Numbered from the stretch's first letter, positions 23,204-33,811 are shown. The stretch: 64,000 nt of DNA from Castellaniella sp. MT123 (GCF_039614765.1 NZ_CP154879.1:1178001-1242000), one strand, 5' to 3'. Notes: generated by a model not told the origin, from the letters alone. Numbers and translations are program-made.

Positions 23204-24328
23204 ATGCCACGCATCCTGCATACCGCCGACTGGCAGATCGGTCGTCAATACAGCCGGTTCTCGCCCGATGACGCCGCCATCCTGGCCGATGCGCGCTTCA
23301 GCACGATCGAACACATCGCTGCGCTGGCGTCACAGGAACAAGTCGATGCGGTGCTGGTCGCGGGCGACGTCTTCGATGCGCAGACCGTGTCGGATCGCAC
23401 CATCCACCGCCTCTTCCATGCCCTGCAAGGCTATGCGGGTCCCTGGATCCTGATCCCGGGCAATCACGACGCGGCGCTGGCCGAAAGCGTCTGGAGCCGT
23501 GCGGAACGGCTGTCCGCCATCCCCGCCAATGCCCACGTCTTCCTTCAACCCGATATCCGCGAATTCGCGGACCTGGGGCTAGCTGTGCTGGGCGCGCCGT
23601 TGACCCAGCGCCAGACCTATCAGGATCTGACGGAATGGTTCGACACCGCCGAAACGACGCCCGGCCTGCTGCGCATCGGACTGGCTCACGGCAGCGTCCA
23701 GGGCCTGCTGGCGGAAGACATCGATTCGTCCAACCCCATCGCGGCGGATCGCGCGCACCGTGGCCGCCTGGACTATCTGGCACTGGGCGACTGGCACGGT
23801 CTGAAGCAGGTCGACGAACACACCTGGTACAGCGGCACCCCCGAACAGGATCGCTTCAGGAACAACGGTGCCGGCCAGGTGCTGCTGGTCGATCTGCCAG
23901 GCGCCGGCCAGGCACCGATCGTGCAGCCCCACCCCATGTCGCAGTACCGCTGGGACAGTTGGGCAGAGTCCCTTGCCGTCGCATCGGACGTCGAGCTGCT
24001 GATCCAGCGCCTGAACCAGCTGCCATCGGTCGCGGTCCTGGACCTGACGATCTCGGGGCACATTGATCTGGCGGACGAACACCGCCTACAACAGGCGCTC
24101 TCGGCGACTCAGGGCCGATGCCGCAGCCTGCAATACGATCTGACCGAGCTGCGGCTCATCCCCTCCGATGACGACATCGCCGCCCTGCAGGCCGATGGCT
24201 ATGTGGGCGATGTGATCGCCGACCTGCAAAATCGTCAGCAAGGCGACGATGCGCAAACCGCCAGGGATGCGCTCGTTATCCTGTCGGGGCTTCTGCGCAA
24301 ACGGGCACACCCCGAGGCACAGGCATGA
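23204..24328 (+). CDS. SbcD/YhaO-like DNA repair metallophosphoesterase
   Basis: This 374-aa protein has phosphoesterase motifs in order: HTADWQIGRQ, AGDVFD, IPGNHDAAL and ALGDWHG, binding two metals for nuclease activity. The first motif has Asp-Trp in place of the usual D-x-H. Its stop overlaps the start of the ATPase gene (ATGA), so it is the nuclease half of an SbcCD-like pair. It acts on DNA ends or hairpins (family knowledge). Confidence 0.85.
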   Translation: MPRILHTADWQIGRQYSRFSPDDAAILADARFSTIEHIAALASQEQVDAVLVAGDVFDAQTVSDRTIHRLFHALQGYAGPWILIPGNHDAALAESVWSRAERLSAIPANAHVFLQPDIREFADLGLAVLGAPLTQRQTYQDLTEWFDTAETTPGLLRIGLAHGSVQGLLAEDIDSSNPIAADRAHRGRLDYLALGDWHGLKQVDEHTWYSGTPEQDRFRNNGAGQVLLVDLPGAGQAPIVQPHPMSQYRWDSWAESLAVASDVELLIQRLNQLPSVAVLDLTISGHIDLADEHRLQQALSATQGRCRSLQYDLTELRLIPSDDDIAALQADGYVGDVIADLQNRQQGDDAQTARDALVILSGLLRKRAHPEAQA

Positions 24329-26985
24329 AACTTCAGCGCATCCGAGTCGAACAGCTGCGGCAATTTCGAGAACCGCTGGAAATCACGGGGCTGGCCCCGG
24401 GGATCAACCTGTTCACCGGGCCGAACGAATCGGGCAAAAGCACCCTGGTGCGAGCGATCCGCGCCGCTTTCTTCGAGCGTTTCAAATCCGGCAGCATCGA
24501 CGACTTGCAGCCCTGGGGCGACTCATCGGCCTCACCCAGCGTGCAACTGGCATTCGACTGGCAGGGCGAACGCTGGGAACTCAGCAAGAGCTTCCTCAAA
24601 CGCAAACGCTGCGATCTGACCATCGCCGGCCGCCGATACAGCGAAGAAGAAGCCGAGGAGCAGCTGTCCGGATTGCTGGGCTATCAGTATCCCAGCCGGG
24701 GCGCCAGCAAGACCGAACACTGGGGCATCCCGGGCCTGCTGTGGATCGAACAGGGTTCCGGCCAGGATATCCACGAATCCATCACCCACGCCGGTGATTA
24801 CCTGAAGTCGGCTCTGGGGGAAAGTCTGGGCGAAGTCGCCAGCAGCACGGGCGACGAGCTGATCGGTCAGGTGACGCGGGAACGGGCACAATTGCTGACG
24901 GCCACCGGGCGTCCCGCCAACGACTATGCCAAGGCCATCCAGCAACACGCCGGGTGCCAGGAACAACTGGATTCACTCAGCCGGGACATCAGCACCTATC
25001 GGGATCTGGTGGACCAGCTGGAAACGCTGCGCCAGTTGCAGCATGAGGACGCCACCCGCCCCTGGGAACGCTACCACCAGCAAGCCGAACAGGCCACCGC
25101 CAGGCTGGCCGAGGTGCAAGGCTGGCTGCAGGCTCAGGCGCGCGCACGGCTGGAACTCCAGCACGTCACCGAAAGCCAGCGGCTGTGCCGCGATCAGTTG
25201 GCATCCTTTGCAAAGCAGCAAGGCGATCTGGAACAACGTGCCCGCGACCGGCAAAAGGCCATCGAGGCGCTAGACAGCCAGGAAACCCGCCGCGCCGGGA
25301 CCGAGAGCCGGCTGGCCCAGGCGAAATCCGCCTACCAGGCAGCGGACCGGGCCTGCCGGCAAACCCGTCAGCTGGAACACCGCCACCGACTTGACAGCGA
25401 ACTGCGACAGCTCGATCTCGACCTGGCCCAGACCGAGGAAACGCTGAAACAGGCACGCACGCTTCAGGCTCAACAGCGGGAGCAGCAGGCGCAATTGCAC
25501 GGCAACCGGGTCGATACCGCGATGTTGACGCAGTTGCGCAAGCTCGGCCAACAATTGGCCGAGCTCGACATTGCGCAACAGGCCATCGCCACCCGGCTGC
25601 ATTTCGACCTGCTGCCCGCGCAGCACATCCTGCTGGGTGACGAATCCCTCACCGGCGAAGGTCAGCGCCTGCTGATGGAACCCGCCGACCTGGACATCCC
25701 CGGCATCGGCAAACTCAAGATCCAGCCCGGCGGCGAGGACATCGCCGACCTGGCGCGGCGCCGGCGGATCGCGCAAGACAAGCTCACCGCCCAATTGAAC
25801 GAGGCACAGGCTGAAAGCCTGTCTCACGCCGAAGAACTCGGTGAACGGCACAGGGGACTGCGGGAAGACATCCGCCGGGGTGAACTTCTGCTGGGCAGCC
25901 TGGCAGCCAGCGGCATCGACGATCTGCTCGGCCGGCAGGCATCCGGCATGCAACGACGGCAGGCCCTGCAACAGCAGTTGGCAGACCTTCCGCGGCCCAC
26001 CGGCGCGGATGTCAGCCTCGCCATTGCGGAAAGCCGGCTGGAGACAGCGCGCGAACAGTTGCAGGCGGCCGAACAAGGCGTCAGCCACTTCGAACGGGAC
26101 CACAGCCTGGCCAGCCAGGCTGTGAAAACCGCCCAGGAAGAATGGCAAAAGCTGAACGATGCGCTGCAGGCGCCAGACCGCCGGCAGCGCGAGACCGAAC
26201 TGAGCGGACAGCTGGTGGAACTACGCGCGCGCGAAGCCGCTCTGCAGGAATCGGTCATCCGGCACCAGAAGCAAATCGAGGCGGCCCAGCCGGACATCCT
26301 GCGCCAGGACGTCCAGCGATTCACCCGCACCGCGGAGACTCTGGAACAGGAAGCCCGACAGCGATCCCTGGAACTGGCAAGTCTACGCAGCAAGCTGGAA
26401 ACCCTGGGTGCCAGCGGCCTGGAAGAACAGCACGCCGAGCTGACCCTGCAGTTGCGACACATTGGCCGGCGCCGTGACCAGCTCGAACACCGCGCCGCCG
26501 CGCTCGACCTGCTGCTCAACCTGCTGAAAACCAGGCGACAGGCGCTGACACAACGCATCCAGGCGCCCTTGCAGCGGCATCTGAATCACTATCTGCAGCT
26601 GCTGTTTCCGCAGTCGCACCTCGAGGTCGATGAGGATCTGCAGCCTAGGCTGCTGGTGCGCGAAACCCATGGCCGGGAAACACAAGACGATTTCGCGGCC
26701 CTGAGTTTCGGCGCACGGGAACAGATGGGCCTGATCAGCCGGCTAGCCTATGCCGACCTGCTGAAGGAAGCCGGTCGCCCTACCCTCATCATTCTGGATG
26801 ATGCCCTGGTGCACAGCGACCCGCAGCGGCTGGCGCACATGAAACGGATCCTGTTCGATGCGGGCCAGCGGCACCAGATCCTGCTGTTCACCTGCCACCC
26901 CGACAACTGGAGGGACCTGGGCGTTGTGGCAACTACGCTACAGTCACTGAAACCATCGAACCATTCACGACCTTCGAACCATTAA
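24325..26985 (+). CDS. SbcC/YhaN-like SMC-type ATPase
   Basis: This 886-aa protein has an N-terminal Walker A (FTGPNESGKST), long coiled coils rich in Gln, Glu, Arg and Leu from about 200 to 740, and a C-terminal ALSFGAREQMGLISRLA signature followed by Walker B (TLIILDDALVHSD). No CxxC zinc hook is visible in the middle, which separates it from Rad50/SbcC and fits the YhaN branch. It works with the preceding nuclease in DNA end processing. Confidence 0.85.
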   Translation: MKLQRIRVEQLRQFREPLEITGLAPGINLFTGPNESGKSTLVRAIRAAFFERFKSGSIDDLQPWGDSSASPSVQLAFDWQGERWELSKSFLKRKRCDLTIAGRRYSEEEAEEQLSGLLGYQYPSRGASKTEHWGIPGLLWIEQGSGQDIHESITHAGDYLKSALGESLGEVASSTGDELIGQVTRERAQLLTATGRPANDYAKAIQQHAGCQEQLDSLSRDISTYRDLVDQLETLRQLQHEDATRPWERYHQQAEQATARLAEVQGWLQAQARARLELQHVTESQRLCRDQLASFAKQQGDLEQRARDRQKAIEALDSQETRRAGTESRLAQAKSAYQAADRACRQTRQLEHRHRLDSELRQLDLDLAQTEETLKQARTLQAQQREQQAQLHGNRVDTAMLTQLRKLGQQLAELDIAQQAIATRLHFDLLPAQHILLGDESLTGEGQRLLMEPADLDIPGIGKLKIQPGGEDIADLARRRRIAQDKLTAQLNEAQAESLSHAEELGERHRGLREDIRRGELLLGSLAASGIDDLLGRQASGMQRRQALQQQLADLPRPTGADVSLAIAESRLETAREQLQAAEQGVSHFERDHSLASQAVKTAQEEWQKLNDALQAPDRRQRETELSGQLVELRAREAALQESVIRHQKQIEAAQPDILRQDVQRFTRTAETLEQEARQRSLELASLRSKLETLGASGLEEQHAELTLQLRHIGRRRDQLEHRAAALDLLLNLLKTRRQALTQRIQAPLQRHLNHYLQLLFPQSHLEVDEDLQPRLLVRETHGRETQDDFAALSFGAREQMGLISRLAYADLLKEAGRPTLIILDDALVHSDPQRLAHMKRILFDAGQRHQILLFTCHPDNWRDLGVVATTLQSLKPSNHSRPSNH

Positions 26986-27087
26986 CCATTCAAGCATCAA
27001 GGTTATAAACAGTCATCCTGGCTGGCCGGGATGACAATGTCCTTTCCAGCAAACAGCCAGCACAAACAGATGACGGGGGAATCGGGC

Positions 27088-29073
27088 ATGGCACAGTCGG
27101 CACAGCGGCATCAGTCTTCCGAAGCTTGGCCCGCCATGGCGACTGCCGCGCTGCGCGTGGCCTTCGGCATCATCTGGGTGGCCAACGCCGCCTTCACCTG
27201 GACCTCGCAGTTCGCCACGAACTACGTCGGCTACCTGCACAATGCGGCCCAGGGGCAGCCCGCCTGGTCAGCCTTCTGGTTCGATCTGTGGATCGCACTG
27301 ATCACACCCAACGCGGGGCTGTTCATCGGCCTGACGCGATTGATCGAAACCGTGCTGGCGCTGGCCCTGGTGCTGGGAATCGCACGCAAGACCACCTACG
27401 TCGCCGGCGCGCTGTTCAGCCTGCTGATCTGGAGCACCGCCGAGGGGTTCGGCGGCCCCTACGCCGTGGGTGCCACGAACATGGGCACGGGCATCAGCTA
27501 CGTGCTGATCTTCCTGGCCCTGATCGCCATCAATTACCGCTCCGGATCCAGCCCCTACAGCCTGGATTTTTATCTGGAAAAACGCTGGCCGGGCTGGCGC
27601 CGGATCGCCGAATGGAGCGCACAGGCACCATTGGAACCCCCCCAACCGGTGTCCTGGCGCATCCAGGTCCCGGTCCTGTCGGGCATCGTACTGCTGTTGT
27701 TCTTTCTGATCGCCGGGCTGCACAGCAGCCTGAACGTGCGGGCGCCCTCGCCCGCCGCCGCGGCGGCGGCCGTATCGCCGCTGTCGCTAGCCTCGAAAGA
27801 ACCCATCGCCAAGGCACGGGATGCCAACCTGCCGCCACTGACCGACGGCTCCAGAGTGACAATCAATATCGACGCCAGCGATCAGTCGGTGGCCATCGCC
27901 AGCGGCGTGCAGTATCAGGCCTGGACATTCGGCGGCACAGTGCCGGGCCCGGTCATCCATGTGCGTCAGGGTCAGACCATCGACGTGGTCTTCACGAACC
28001 ACGGCACGATGCAACACTCGATCGATTTTCATGCGGCGCTCACACCGCCCAGCCTGCACTTCGTGGATATCCGGCCCGGAGAAACCATCAAGTTCTCCTT
28101 CGTCGCGAAGGTCCCCGGCGCCTTCGTCTACCACTGCGGCACTCCGCCCGTGCTGCTGCATATCGGCAACGGCATGTACGGCGCGGTCATCGTGGACCCG
28201 GAAACGCCACTGCCGCCGGCCGCCAAGAGCTACGTGCTGGTCCAGGGCGAATGGTATACCCAGCAGGTGTCGGGCAAGACCATGGGTGGCGACTTTGAAA
28301 AGATGCGCAAGGAACAGCCCGACGAAGTCGTCTTCAACGGCGTGGCCTTCCAGTACCACGACCACCCCCTGCCGGCCGCCCCTGGCGAACGGGTGCGCCT
28401 GTACATGGTGAACGCGGGCCCGAACCTCTGGAGCTCCTTTCACGTGATCGGCGCGATCTTCGACAAGGTCTACCCGGATGGCGACCCGGCGCACGCGCTC
28501 AGCGGCGTCTCCACCTATACGGTCGGCCCGGGCGCTGGCGCGGTGTTCGACCTGGTCTTCCCGGATCCGGGCAAATATGCCTTCGTGGACCACGACATGG
28601 CCCATGAGATCATCGGCGCCCAGGGAATCATCGACGTGCAGGCCCCCGCCGGCGCCCCGGCGCAAACCCCGCCGATCGAAAAGGCAACCCCGGCAGCCAG
28701 CGCCGCCGCCCCCGCCGAACCGGCAGGCCCATATGCCTTCGATGCCGCGCGCGGTACTGCGTTGTATACAGCCAACTGCGTCGCCTGCCATCAGGCTACC
28801 GGTGCCGGGCTGCCGGGAGCCTTCCCCCCGCTCAAGGCCGATCCGGCGGTGCTGGATCCCGATCCGACCAAGCAGATCCACACCGTACTGCACGGACTGA
28901 GTGGCGAGGCCATCGGCGGCATCAACTATCCCAGCCCGATGCCGGGGTTCGCGGCTACACTGAACGATCATCAGATCGCCGACATCATCAATCACGAACG
29001 AACATCCTGGGGCAACCAGGCAAAGCAGATCACGGCCGAACAGGTCAAGGCCGAGCGCGCAAAATCCCCCTGA
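27088..29073 (+). CDS. DoxX-copper nitrite reductase-cytochrome c fusion protein
   Basis: Three parts can be seen. Residues 1-210 form a DoxX/DoxD-like membrane domain with several helices. About 250-510 is a two-cupredoxin NirK-like enzyme with HSIDFH (catalytic Asp and type 2 His), VYHCGTPPVLLHIGNGM (type 1 Cys, His and Met) and SSFHVIG (third type 2 His). About 555-661 is a class I cytochrome c with NCVACHQ and a distal Met in SPMPGF. It would reduce nitrite to NO in the periplasm with its own electron entry. The ATG at 27088 has a GGGGGA site 7 bases upstream; the frame extends to an ATG at 27031. Confidence 0.8.
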   Translation: MAQSAQRHQSSEAWPAMATAALRVAFGIIWVANAAFTWTSQFATNYVGYLHNAAQGQPAWSAFWFDLWIALITPNAGLFIGLTRLIETVLALALVLGIARKTTYVAGALFSLLIWSTAEGFGGPYAVGATNMGTGISYVLIFLALIAINYRSGSSPYSLDFYLEKRWPGWRRIAEWSAQAPLEPPQPVSWRIQVPVLSGIVLLLFFLIAGLHSSLNVRAPSPAAAAAAVSPLSLASKEPIAKARDANLPPLTDGSRVTINIDASDQSVAIASGVQYQAWTFGGTVPGPVIHVRQGQTIDVVFTNHGTMQHSIDFHAALTPPSLHFVDIRPGETIKFSFVAKVPGAFVYHCGTPPVLLHIGNGMYGAVIVDPETPLPPAAKSYVLVQGEWYTQQVSGKTMGGDFEKMRKEQPDEVVFNGVAFQYHDHPLPAAPGERVRLYMVNAGPNLWSSFHVIGAIFDKVYPDGDPAHALSGVSTYTVGPGAGAVFDLVFPDPGKYAFVDHDMAHEIIGAQGIIDVQAPAGAPAQTPPIEKATPAASAAAPAEPAGPYAFDAARGTALYTANCVACHQATGAGLPGAFPPLKADPAVLDPDPTKQIHTVLHGLSGEAIGGINYPSPMPGFAATLNDHQIADIINHERTSWGNQAKQITAEQVKAERAKSP

Positions 29074-29242
29074 GGCGGGATCAGCGACGGGCGTCGCACG
29101 ATTCTGAACTTCCGCGGCGTCCGCCTGTCCAACCCTCAGAAGCCAAGCAGGATAACCTGAGGTCAAACCGCCACCGGCGCACAATCCGTCCTTACGCAAG
29201 TCCACGCCGGCCGACGTCTGACCCTCCGTCTGGAGAATCGCC

Positions 29243-31195
29243 GTGACCGATCGCAATCAGGAAACCGAACGGCAACGTTCCAATTTCGTCGAGTCGCTGG
29301 CTGACTATTCGCGCAAGCAACAGGCACAGCGATGGGAAGGCAGCTTCAGCGACTATCTGCGTGACATCGTCACCGCCGATCCGGCGCGCGCAGCCCGCTC
29401 CAGCCACCAGTACATCTGGGACATGATCTGCTGGCGCGGTGTCGAGGCTTCGAAGCCAGGCGGCGCCGCCACGCACTACAAGCTGTTCGAGGACGACCTG
29501 TTCGGCATCGATCAGGCGCTCGAGCGGGTTGCCAATTACTTCAAGGCCGCCAGCGAAGGCTCCGAAGTCGGCCGGCGGCTGCTGCTTCTGCTGGGGCCAC
29601 CATCCGGCGGCAAATCCAGCCTGGTAACCTTGCTGAAACGCGGCCTCGAAGCCTACAGCCACACCGATGAAGGGGCGCTGTACGCCATCCAGGAAAGCCC
29701 GATTCAGGAATCGCCCCTGCTGCTGATCCCGCATGGAAAGCAGGCCGAATTCAAGGACACCTACGGGGTTGCGATCGGCGGCGAGTTATCGCCCTTCACG
29801 CGCGCGCTGCTGGATGGAAAATACGACGGCGACTTCGCGCGCGTACCGGTGCACCGCATCTTCATCGACGAAGCCGCCCGCAATGCGGTGGGCACCTATG
29901 CACCGCACGACCCCACCACGGCGGATATCGCCGACCTGGTCGGTTCGGTCGATCTGTCCAAGGTGGCCGAATACGGAGACGAAGGCGACCCGCGCGCCTG
30001 GTCATGGTCGGGCGCGGTCTACGCCGGCAACCGCGGCCTGCTGGAGATGATCGAGATCCTGAAGGTCAAGCGCGAATTTCTGTATCTGTTGCTGACCTTG
30101 ACCCAGGAACAGCTGGTCAAAGTCTCCCGCTTCCCGCTGATCTACATCGACGAGACCATCGTTGCCCATACCAACATGGCCGAATTCCGCCGGTTCCTGC
30201 AAGAAAAGGAAAACGAGGCGCTGCTCGACCGTATGGTGATCGTGCAGGTCCCCTACACACTGTGCTACACCGACGAGGCCCGCATTTACCACAAGCTGAC
30301 CTCCACGACGCCATCCTTCCGGCAAGTCCATCTGGATCCCCACGCGCTGCAGGTCGCGGCCGTCTTTGCCATCCTGACGCGCCTGAAACCATCGGAGCGC
30401 CAGGACCTGGACTTGAGCAAGAAGCTGCGCATCCACGCCCACGAAGCCGTGGAAGGAATCTCGGATGCCGAAGCGGAGCGCATCATCCGCGAGCAGCCCG
30501 ACGAGGGCATGGACGGGGTGTCGCCGCGCTTCATCGTCAACGCCCTGGCTGGCGCCATCAGCCAGTCCGAAAGCAAAAGCCTGACGGCGATGGAAGTCAT
30601 GCTGGCCATCAAGGACGCCATCGAGTCGGATGCGCGCATGGATGCCAAAGTCAAGAAACAATGGACTGACTTCCTGGTGACGACGCGCAAAGAGTTCTAC
30701 AACCGCTGGGTCAAGGAAGACGTGCACAAGGCGCTTTTCGTGTCCTTCCAGGACGAGGCCCAGGAATTGCTGGACAAATATCTCGACGAAGTCGAAGCAG
30801 TCCTGGAAAACCGCAAGGTGGACGACCCCATCACCGGCGAGGAACGCGACGCCGATGAACGGTTCCTGCGCAGCGTGGAAACCAAGATCGGCATTTCCGA
30901 TTCCGGCAAGACCTCGTTTCGCCAGGAAATCGTGCGCAAGGCGCTGAATGCCTACAAACGCGGCGTGAAATTCACCCTGGCCGAACACGCGCGACTGCGC
31001 GAGGCCATCGAACAGTACCTGTTCGAAGAGCGCCGCGACGTGCTGCGCCTGGTGACGTCCAGAGTGCGCGCCGATACCGAAACCATGAAGAAGATCTCGG
31101 CCGTCGAAGAACGTCTGGTCAACGACTACGGCTACGATGCACACAGCGCGCACGAGGCGCTCAACTACGTCACCACGCTGCTGGCGCAGGAATAG
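29243..31195 (+). CDS. prkA: PrkA/YeaG serine protein kinase
   Basis: This 650-aa cytoplasmic protein has the PrkA AAA domain with Walker A LLGPPSGGKSS near 113-123 and a long C-terminal kinase-like region. Family members act in stress and nutrient responses with the YeaH and SpoVR partners encoded next. It starts at GTG 29243, preceded by a GGAG site. Length matches E. coli YeaG (about 640). Confidence 0.92.
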   Translation: MTDRNQETERQRSNFVESLADYSRKQQAQRWEGSFSDYLRDIVTADPARAARSSHQYIWDMICWRGVEASKPGGAATHYKLFEDDLFGIDQALERVANYFKAASEGSEVGRRLLLLLGPPSGGKSSLVTLLKRGLEAYSHTDEGALYAIQESPIQESPLLLIPHGKQAEFKDTYGVAIGGELSPFTRALLDGKYDGDFARVPVHRIFIDEAARNAVGTYAPHDPTTADIADLVGSVDLSKVAEYGDEGDPRAWSWSGAVYAGNRGLLEMIEILKVKREFLYLLLTLTQEQLVKVSRFPLIYIDETIVAHTNMAEFRRFLQEKENEALLDRMVIVQVPYTLCYTDEARIYHKLTSTTPSFRQVHLDPHALQVAAVFAILTRLKPSERQDLDLSKKLRIHAHEAVEGISDAEAERIIREQPDEGMDGVSPRFIVNALAGAISQSESKSLTAMEVMLAIKDAIESDARMDAKVKKQWTDFLVTTRKEFYNRWVKEDVHKALFVSFQDEAQELLDKYLDEVEAVLENRKVDDPITGEERDADERFLRSVETKIGISDSGKTSFRQEIVRKALNAYKRGVKFTLAEHARLREAIEQYLFEERRDVLRLVTSRVRADTETMKKISAVEERLVNDYGYDAHSAHEALNYVTTLLAQE

Positions 31196-31218
31196 CCGGA
31201 ACACGAAAGGCCGACATC

Positions 31219-32418
31219 ATGACCAGGCCCGCATACCGGCAGCTTTCCAATCTGGCGCAGGCGCACCATTGGTACGACCTGTTTTCGCGCGGAGCGCGCG
31301 ACTGGCTGCGGCACAACGAAAAGGTTCGGGATGCCGTGCGCGAGCAACTGCCCGAGATGATCGCGGGCGCGGACATCCTGAGCCGCCCATCCAGCCACAC
31401 CGTGCGGATCCCGGTCCATTTTCTGGAACACTACCGCTTCCGTCTGAACACGCCGGACGAACAATCCGGTGTGGGCCAGGGCGGAGGGCGCCCGGGCGAC
31501 GTCTATCAACAAGGGCAGGACGACGCCGCAGGCCAGGGCGGCCAGGCCGGAGCGGGGGGAGACGGCGGCGGCGAGCTGCGCTTCATGCTGGAGCTCAGGA
31601 TCGAGGACATTGTCGACTGGATCTGGGACGAGCTGCATCTGCCCGACCTCAAGCCGCGTGCCAGCGACGCCCTCCGGGACGAGGATCTGGTACGCGAAGG
31701 CTGGAGCCGGCATGGCCCGAATTCACGTCTGGATCGGCGCCGGACCCTGAAGGAAGCCATCAAGCGCCGGCATGCCCAACCGGACAATCCCGCGCCATTT
31801 TCCGATGAAGACCTGCGGTTCCGGCAACTGGCGCGGCGCCAGCGCCCCGCAACCGACGCGGTCGTGACATTGGTGCTGGACGTATCGGGCTCGATGGATC
31901 CGGAACGGCGCAAGCTGGCGAAATCGTTTTTCTTCTGGGTCGTACAGGGTCTGCGCCGGCAGTACGGCAATGCACTGGAGATCGTCTTCATTGCGCATAC
32001 CGACGAAGCCTGGGAATTCACCGAAGAACAGTTCTTCCAGGTCGCCGCCACGGGCGGCACCACCGCATCCAGCGCATTCAAACTGGCGCTGGATATCTTC
32101 GCCAAACGCTACCCGGCCCGGCGCTACAACCATTATCTGTTCTACGCCTCGGACGGCGAGAACTTCGCCGATGACCAGGAGCTTGCCGGCAGCCTGCTGC
32201 GCGAACTGGGCGACATCGTCAATTTCATGGGGTTCGTGGAAACGCCGCAGAATCCGCATGAATCGGGGCAATCCGAAACAGGCCGGCTGTTCCGCTCGCT
32301 GGAATCGCGTCATTACCCGGTCGGTACCTATACGATGCACGAACGCGGCGACGTCTGGAACGCCGTGCGCCGCTTCTTCCAGCGCGAGGCAAGCGCCAAC
32401 GCGGCCGAGGAGACCTGA
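31219..32418 (+). CDS. yeaH: YeaH/YhbH family protein (DUF444)
   Basis: This 399-aa protein has a basic N-terminal part, a Gly/Gln-rich linker (about 82-118) and a von Willebrand A-like domain with the MIDAS-type motif LVLDVSGSMD near 215-224. It is always found between prkA and spoVR homologs, as here, and probably acts with them in the same stress pathway. An AAAGG site lies upstream of the ATG. Confidence 0.9.
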   Translation: MTRPAYRQLSNLAQAHHWYDLFSRGARDWLRHNEKVRDAVREQLPEMIAGADILSRPSSHTVRIPVHFLEHYRFRLNTPDEQSGVGQGGGRPGDVYQQGQDDAAGQGGQAGAGGDGGGELRFMLELRIEDIVDWIWDELHLPDLKPRASDALRDEDLVREGWSRHGPNSRLDRRRTLKEAIKRRHAQPDNPAPFSDEDLRFRQLARRQRPATDAVVTLVLDVSGSMDPERRKLAKSFFFWVVQGLRRQYGNALEIVFIAHTDEAWEFTEEQFFQVAATGGTTASSAFKLALDIFAKRYPARRYNHYLFYASDGENFADDQELAGSLLRELGDIVNFMGFVETPQNPHESGQSETGRLFRSLESRHYPVGTYTMHERGDVWNAVRRFFQREASANAAEET

Positions 32419-32419
32419 C

Positions 32420-33811
32420 ATGCAAGCCGCACACGCTCAAGGCCTCGAACAGCTGACGCGCTACATGCCGAAGATCGAGGCCCTGGCCGCGCGCAACGGG
32501 CTCGTGTATGACCCGGTGGACTTCGAACTGGTGCCCAACACTTTCATGATGGAAGTCGCCGTGTACGGCCTGCCTATCCGCATGCCGCACTGGTCGTTCG
32601 GCGTGCGTTACATCCACCAGCACGTGCAGCACCGGATGGGCGGCTCACACATCTTCGAAGTGGTGTTTCCAGGCAACCCCAACCGCGCCTATCTGGTCAC
32701 CGACAACGGACTGGCACAGAACACGCTGGTGACCGCGCACGTCCTGGGACACGCCGATTTTTCCAAAAACAACGCCCTGTTCGCACGGATGCAGAAACAG
32801 GTGGGTTATCACATCGTGACCGAAACGGCGGAACGCGCGCGCAGCATCCAGGCCGCCATCGAGGAACACGGGCAACGGCGCGTAGAGGCAGTCCTGGATG
32901 CCGCGCTTGCGCTGGAACAGCACATCGACGTGGACCAGCCGATCCACCGGCCGGACTACCAGACCCACGTCATGCCCAAGGCAGGCCAGAAACCCACAGG
33001 CTTTCGTTCACGCTATGCGGAATTGCCCGGCGAAATCACCCCCCCCATCCAGCGGCGGGAACGCGCGCCCATCCCGCCGCATCCGGAATCCGACCTGCTG
33101 TGGTTCGTGGCGCGTTACGCACCCGACATGGAAGGCTGGGAACGGGATATTTTTCTGGCGGTGCGCGAGGAATCGTTCTATTTCTATCCGGTATTCGCCT
33201 GCCAGATCATGAATGAAGGTTGGGCGAGCTACTGGCACGCGCGCCTGCTGCGCGAAGCCAATTTTCTGCCCAACGACCTGTACCTGGACGCCATCAAATC
33301 ACATTCCGACGTCATCCGTCCCTATGCCACGGGCAAAGACGTCGCACTGGCGCTCAACCCCTACCACGTCGGCTTTACCATGTGGGAACACATCATCGAA
33401 CACGAGGGCCTAGACACTGCTTTGCGGATTCGCGCCGAAGAGGACGACTTCAGCTTCATCCGCAATCATCTGGATGAGGCCCTGGTCGAGAAACTGCAAT
33501 TGCTGAGTTACCGCGCCCGACACGACCAGACGACGGGAACCCGCGTGGAAATCAAAAGCGTGGACATCGAGACTCTGTGCGAACAGCTGATCGCCCCCAA
33601 ATTCAATTTCGCCGCGCCGCACGTGCAGGCCGTCGCACTAGGCAATGACGGCAGCCTGATGCTGCGCCACGACCATGTGGCCGATGGCCGCGGCCTCGAT
33701 CTGGAACGCGCCCAGAAAGTGCTGGAATACCTGGCCCTGATATGGCGCCGCCCGGTGGCGCTGGAAACGATTGACGAGGCCGGCAATTCGAAGACGCTGA
33801 CCGCGCACTGA
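32420..33811 (+). CDS. SpoVR family protein
   Basis: This 463-aa protein carries the SpoVR signature: ALAARNGLVYDPVDFELV, PHWSFGVRY, then NEGWASYWHARLL, NPYHVGFTMWEHI and IRNHLDEALVEKL. The frame is open further upstream (to 31970) but that part overlaps yeaH in another phase. The ATG at 32420 follows the yeaH stop by one base after a GGAG site. In enterobacteria the YcgB homolog belongs to the same stress regulon as YeaG/YeaH. Confidence 0.9.
   Translation: MQAAHAQGLEQLTRYMPKIEALAARNGLVYDPVDFELVPNTFMMEVAVYGLPIRMPHWSFGVRYIHQHVQHRMGGSHIFEVVFPGNPNRAYLVTDNGLAQNTLVTAHVLGHADFSKNNALFARMQKQVGYHIVTETAERARSIQAAIEEHGQRRVEAVLDAALALEQHIDVDQPIHRPDYQTHVMPKAGQKPTGFRSRYAELPGEITPPIQRRERAPIPPHPESDLLWFVARYAPDMEGWERDIFLAVREESFYFYPVFACQIMNEGWASYWHARLLREANFLPNDLYLDAIKSHSDVIRPYATGKDVALALNPYHVGFTMWEHIIEHEGLDTALRIRAEEDDFSFIRNHLDEALVEKLQLLSYRARHDQTTGTRVEIKSVDIETLCEQLIAPKFNFAAPHVQAVALGNDGSLMLRHDHVADGRGLDLERAQKVLEYLALIWRRPVALETIDEAGNSKTLTAH

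Noticed and set aside
27787-29256. 489-aa reverse-strand frame opposite the nitrite reductase fusion
   Set aside because: Shadow frame with no recognisable domain.
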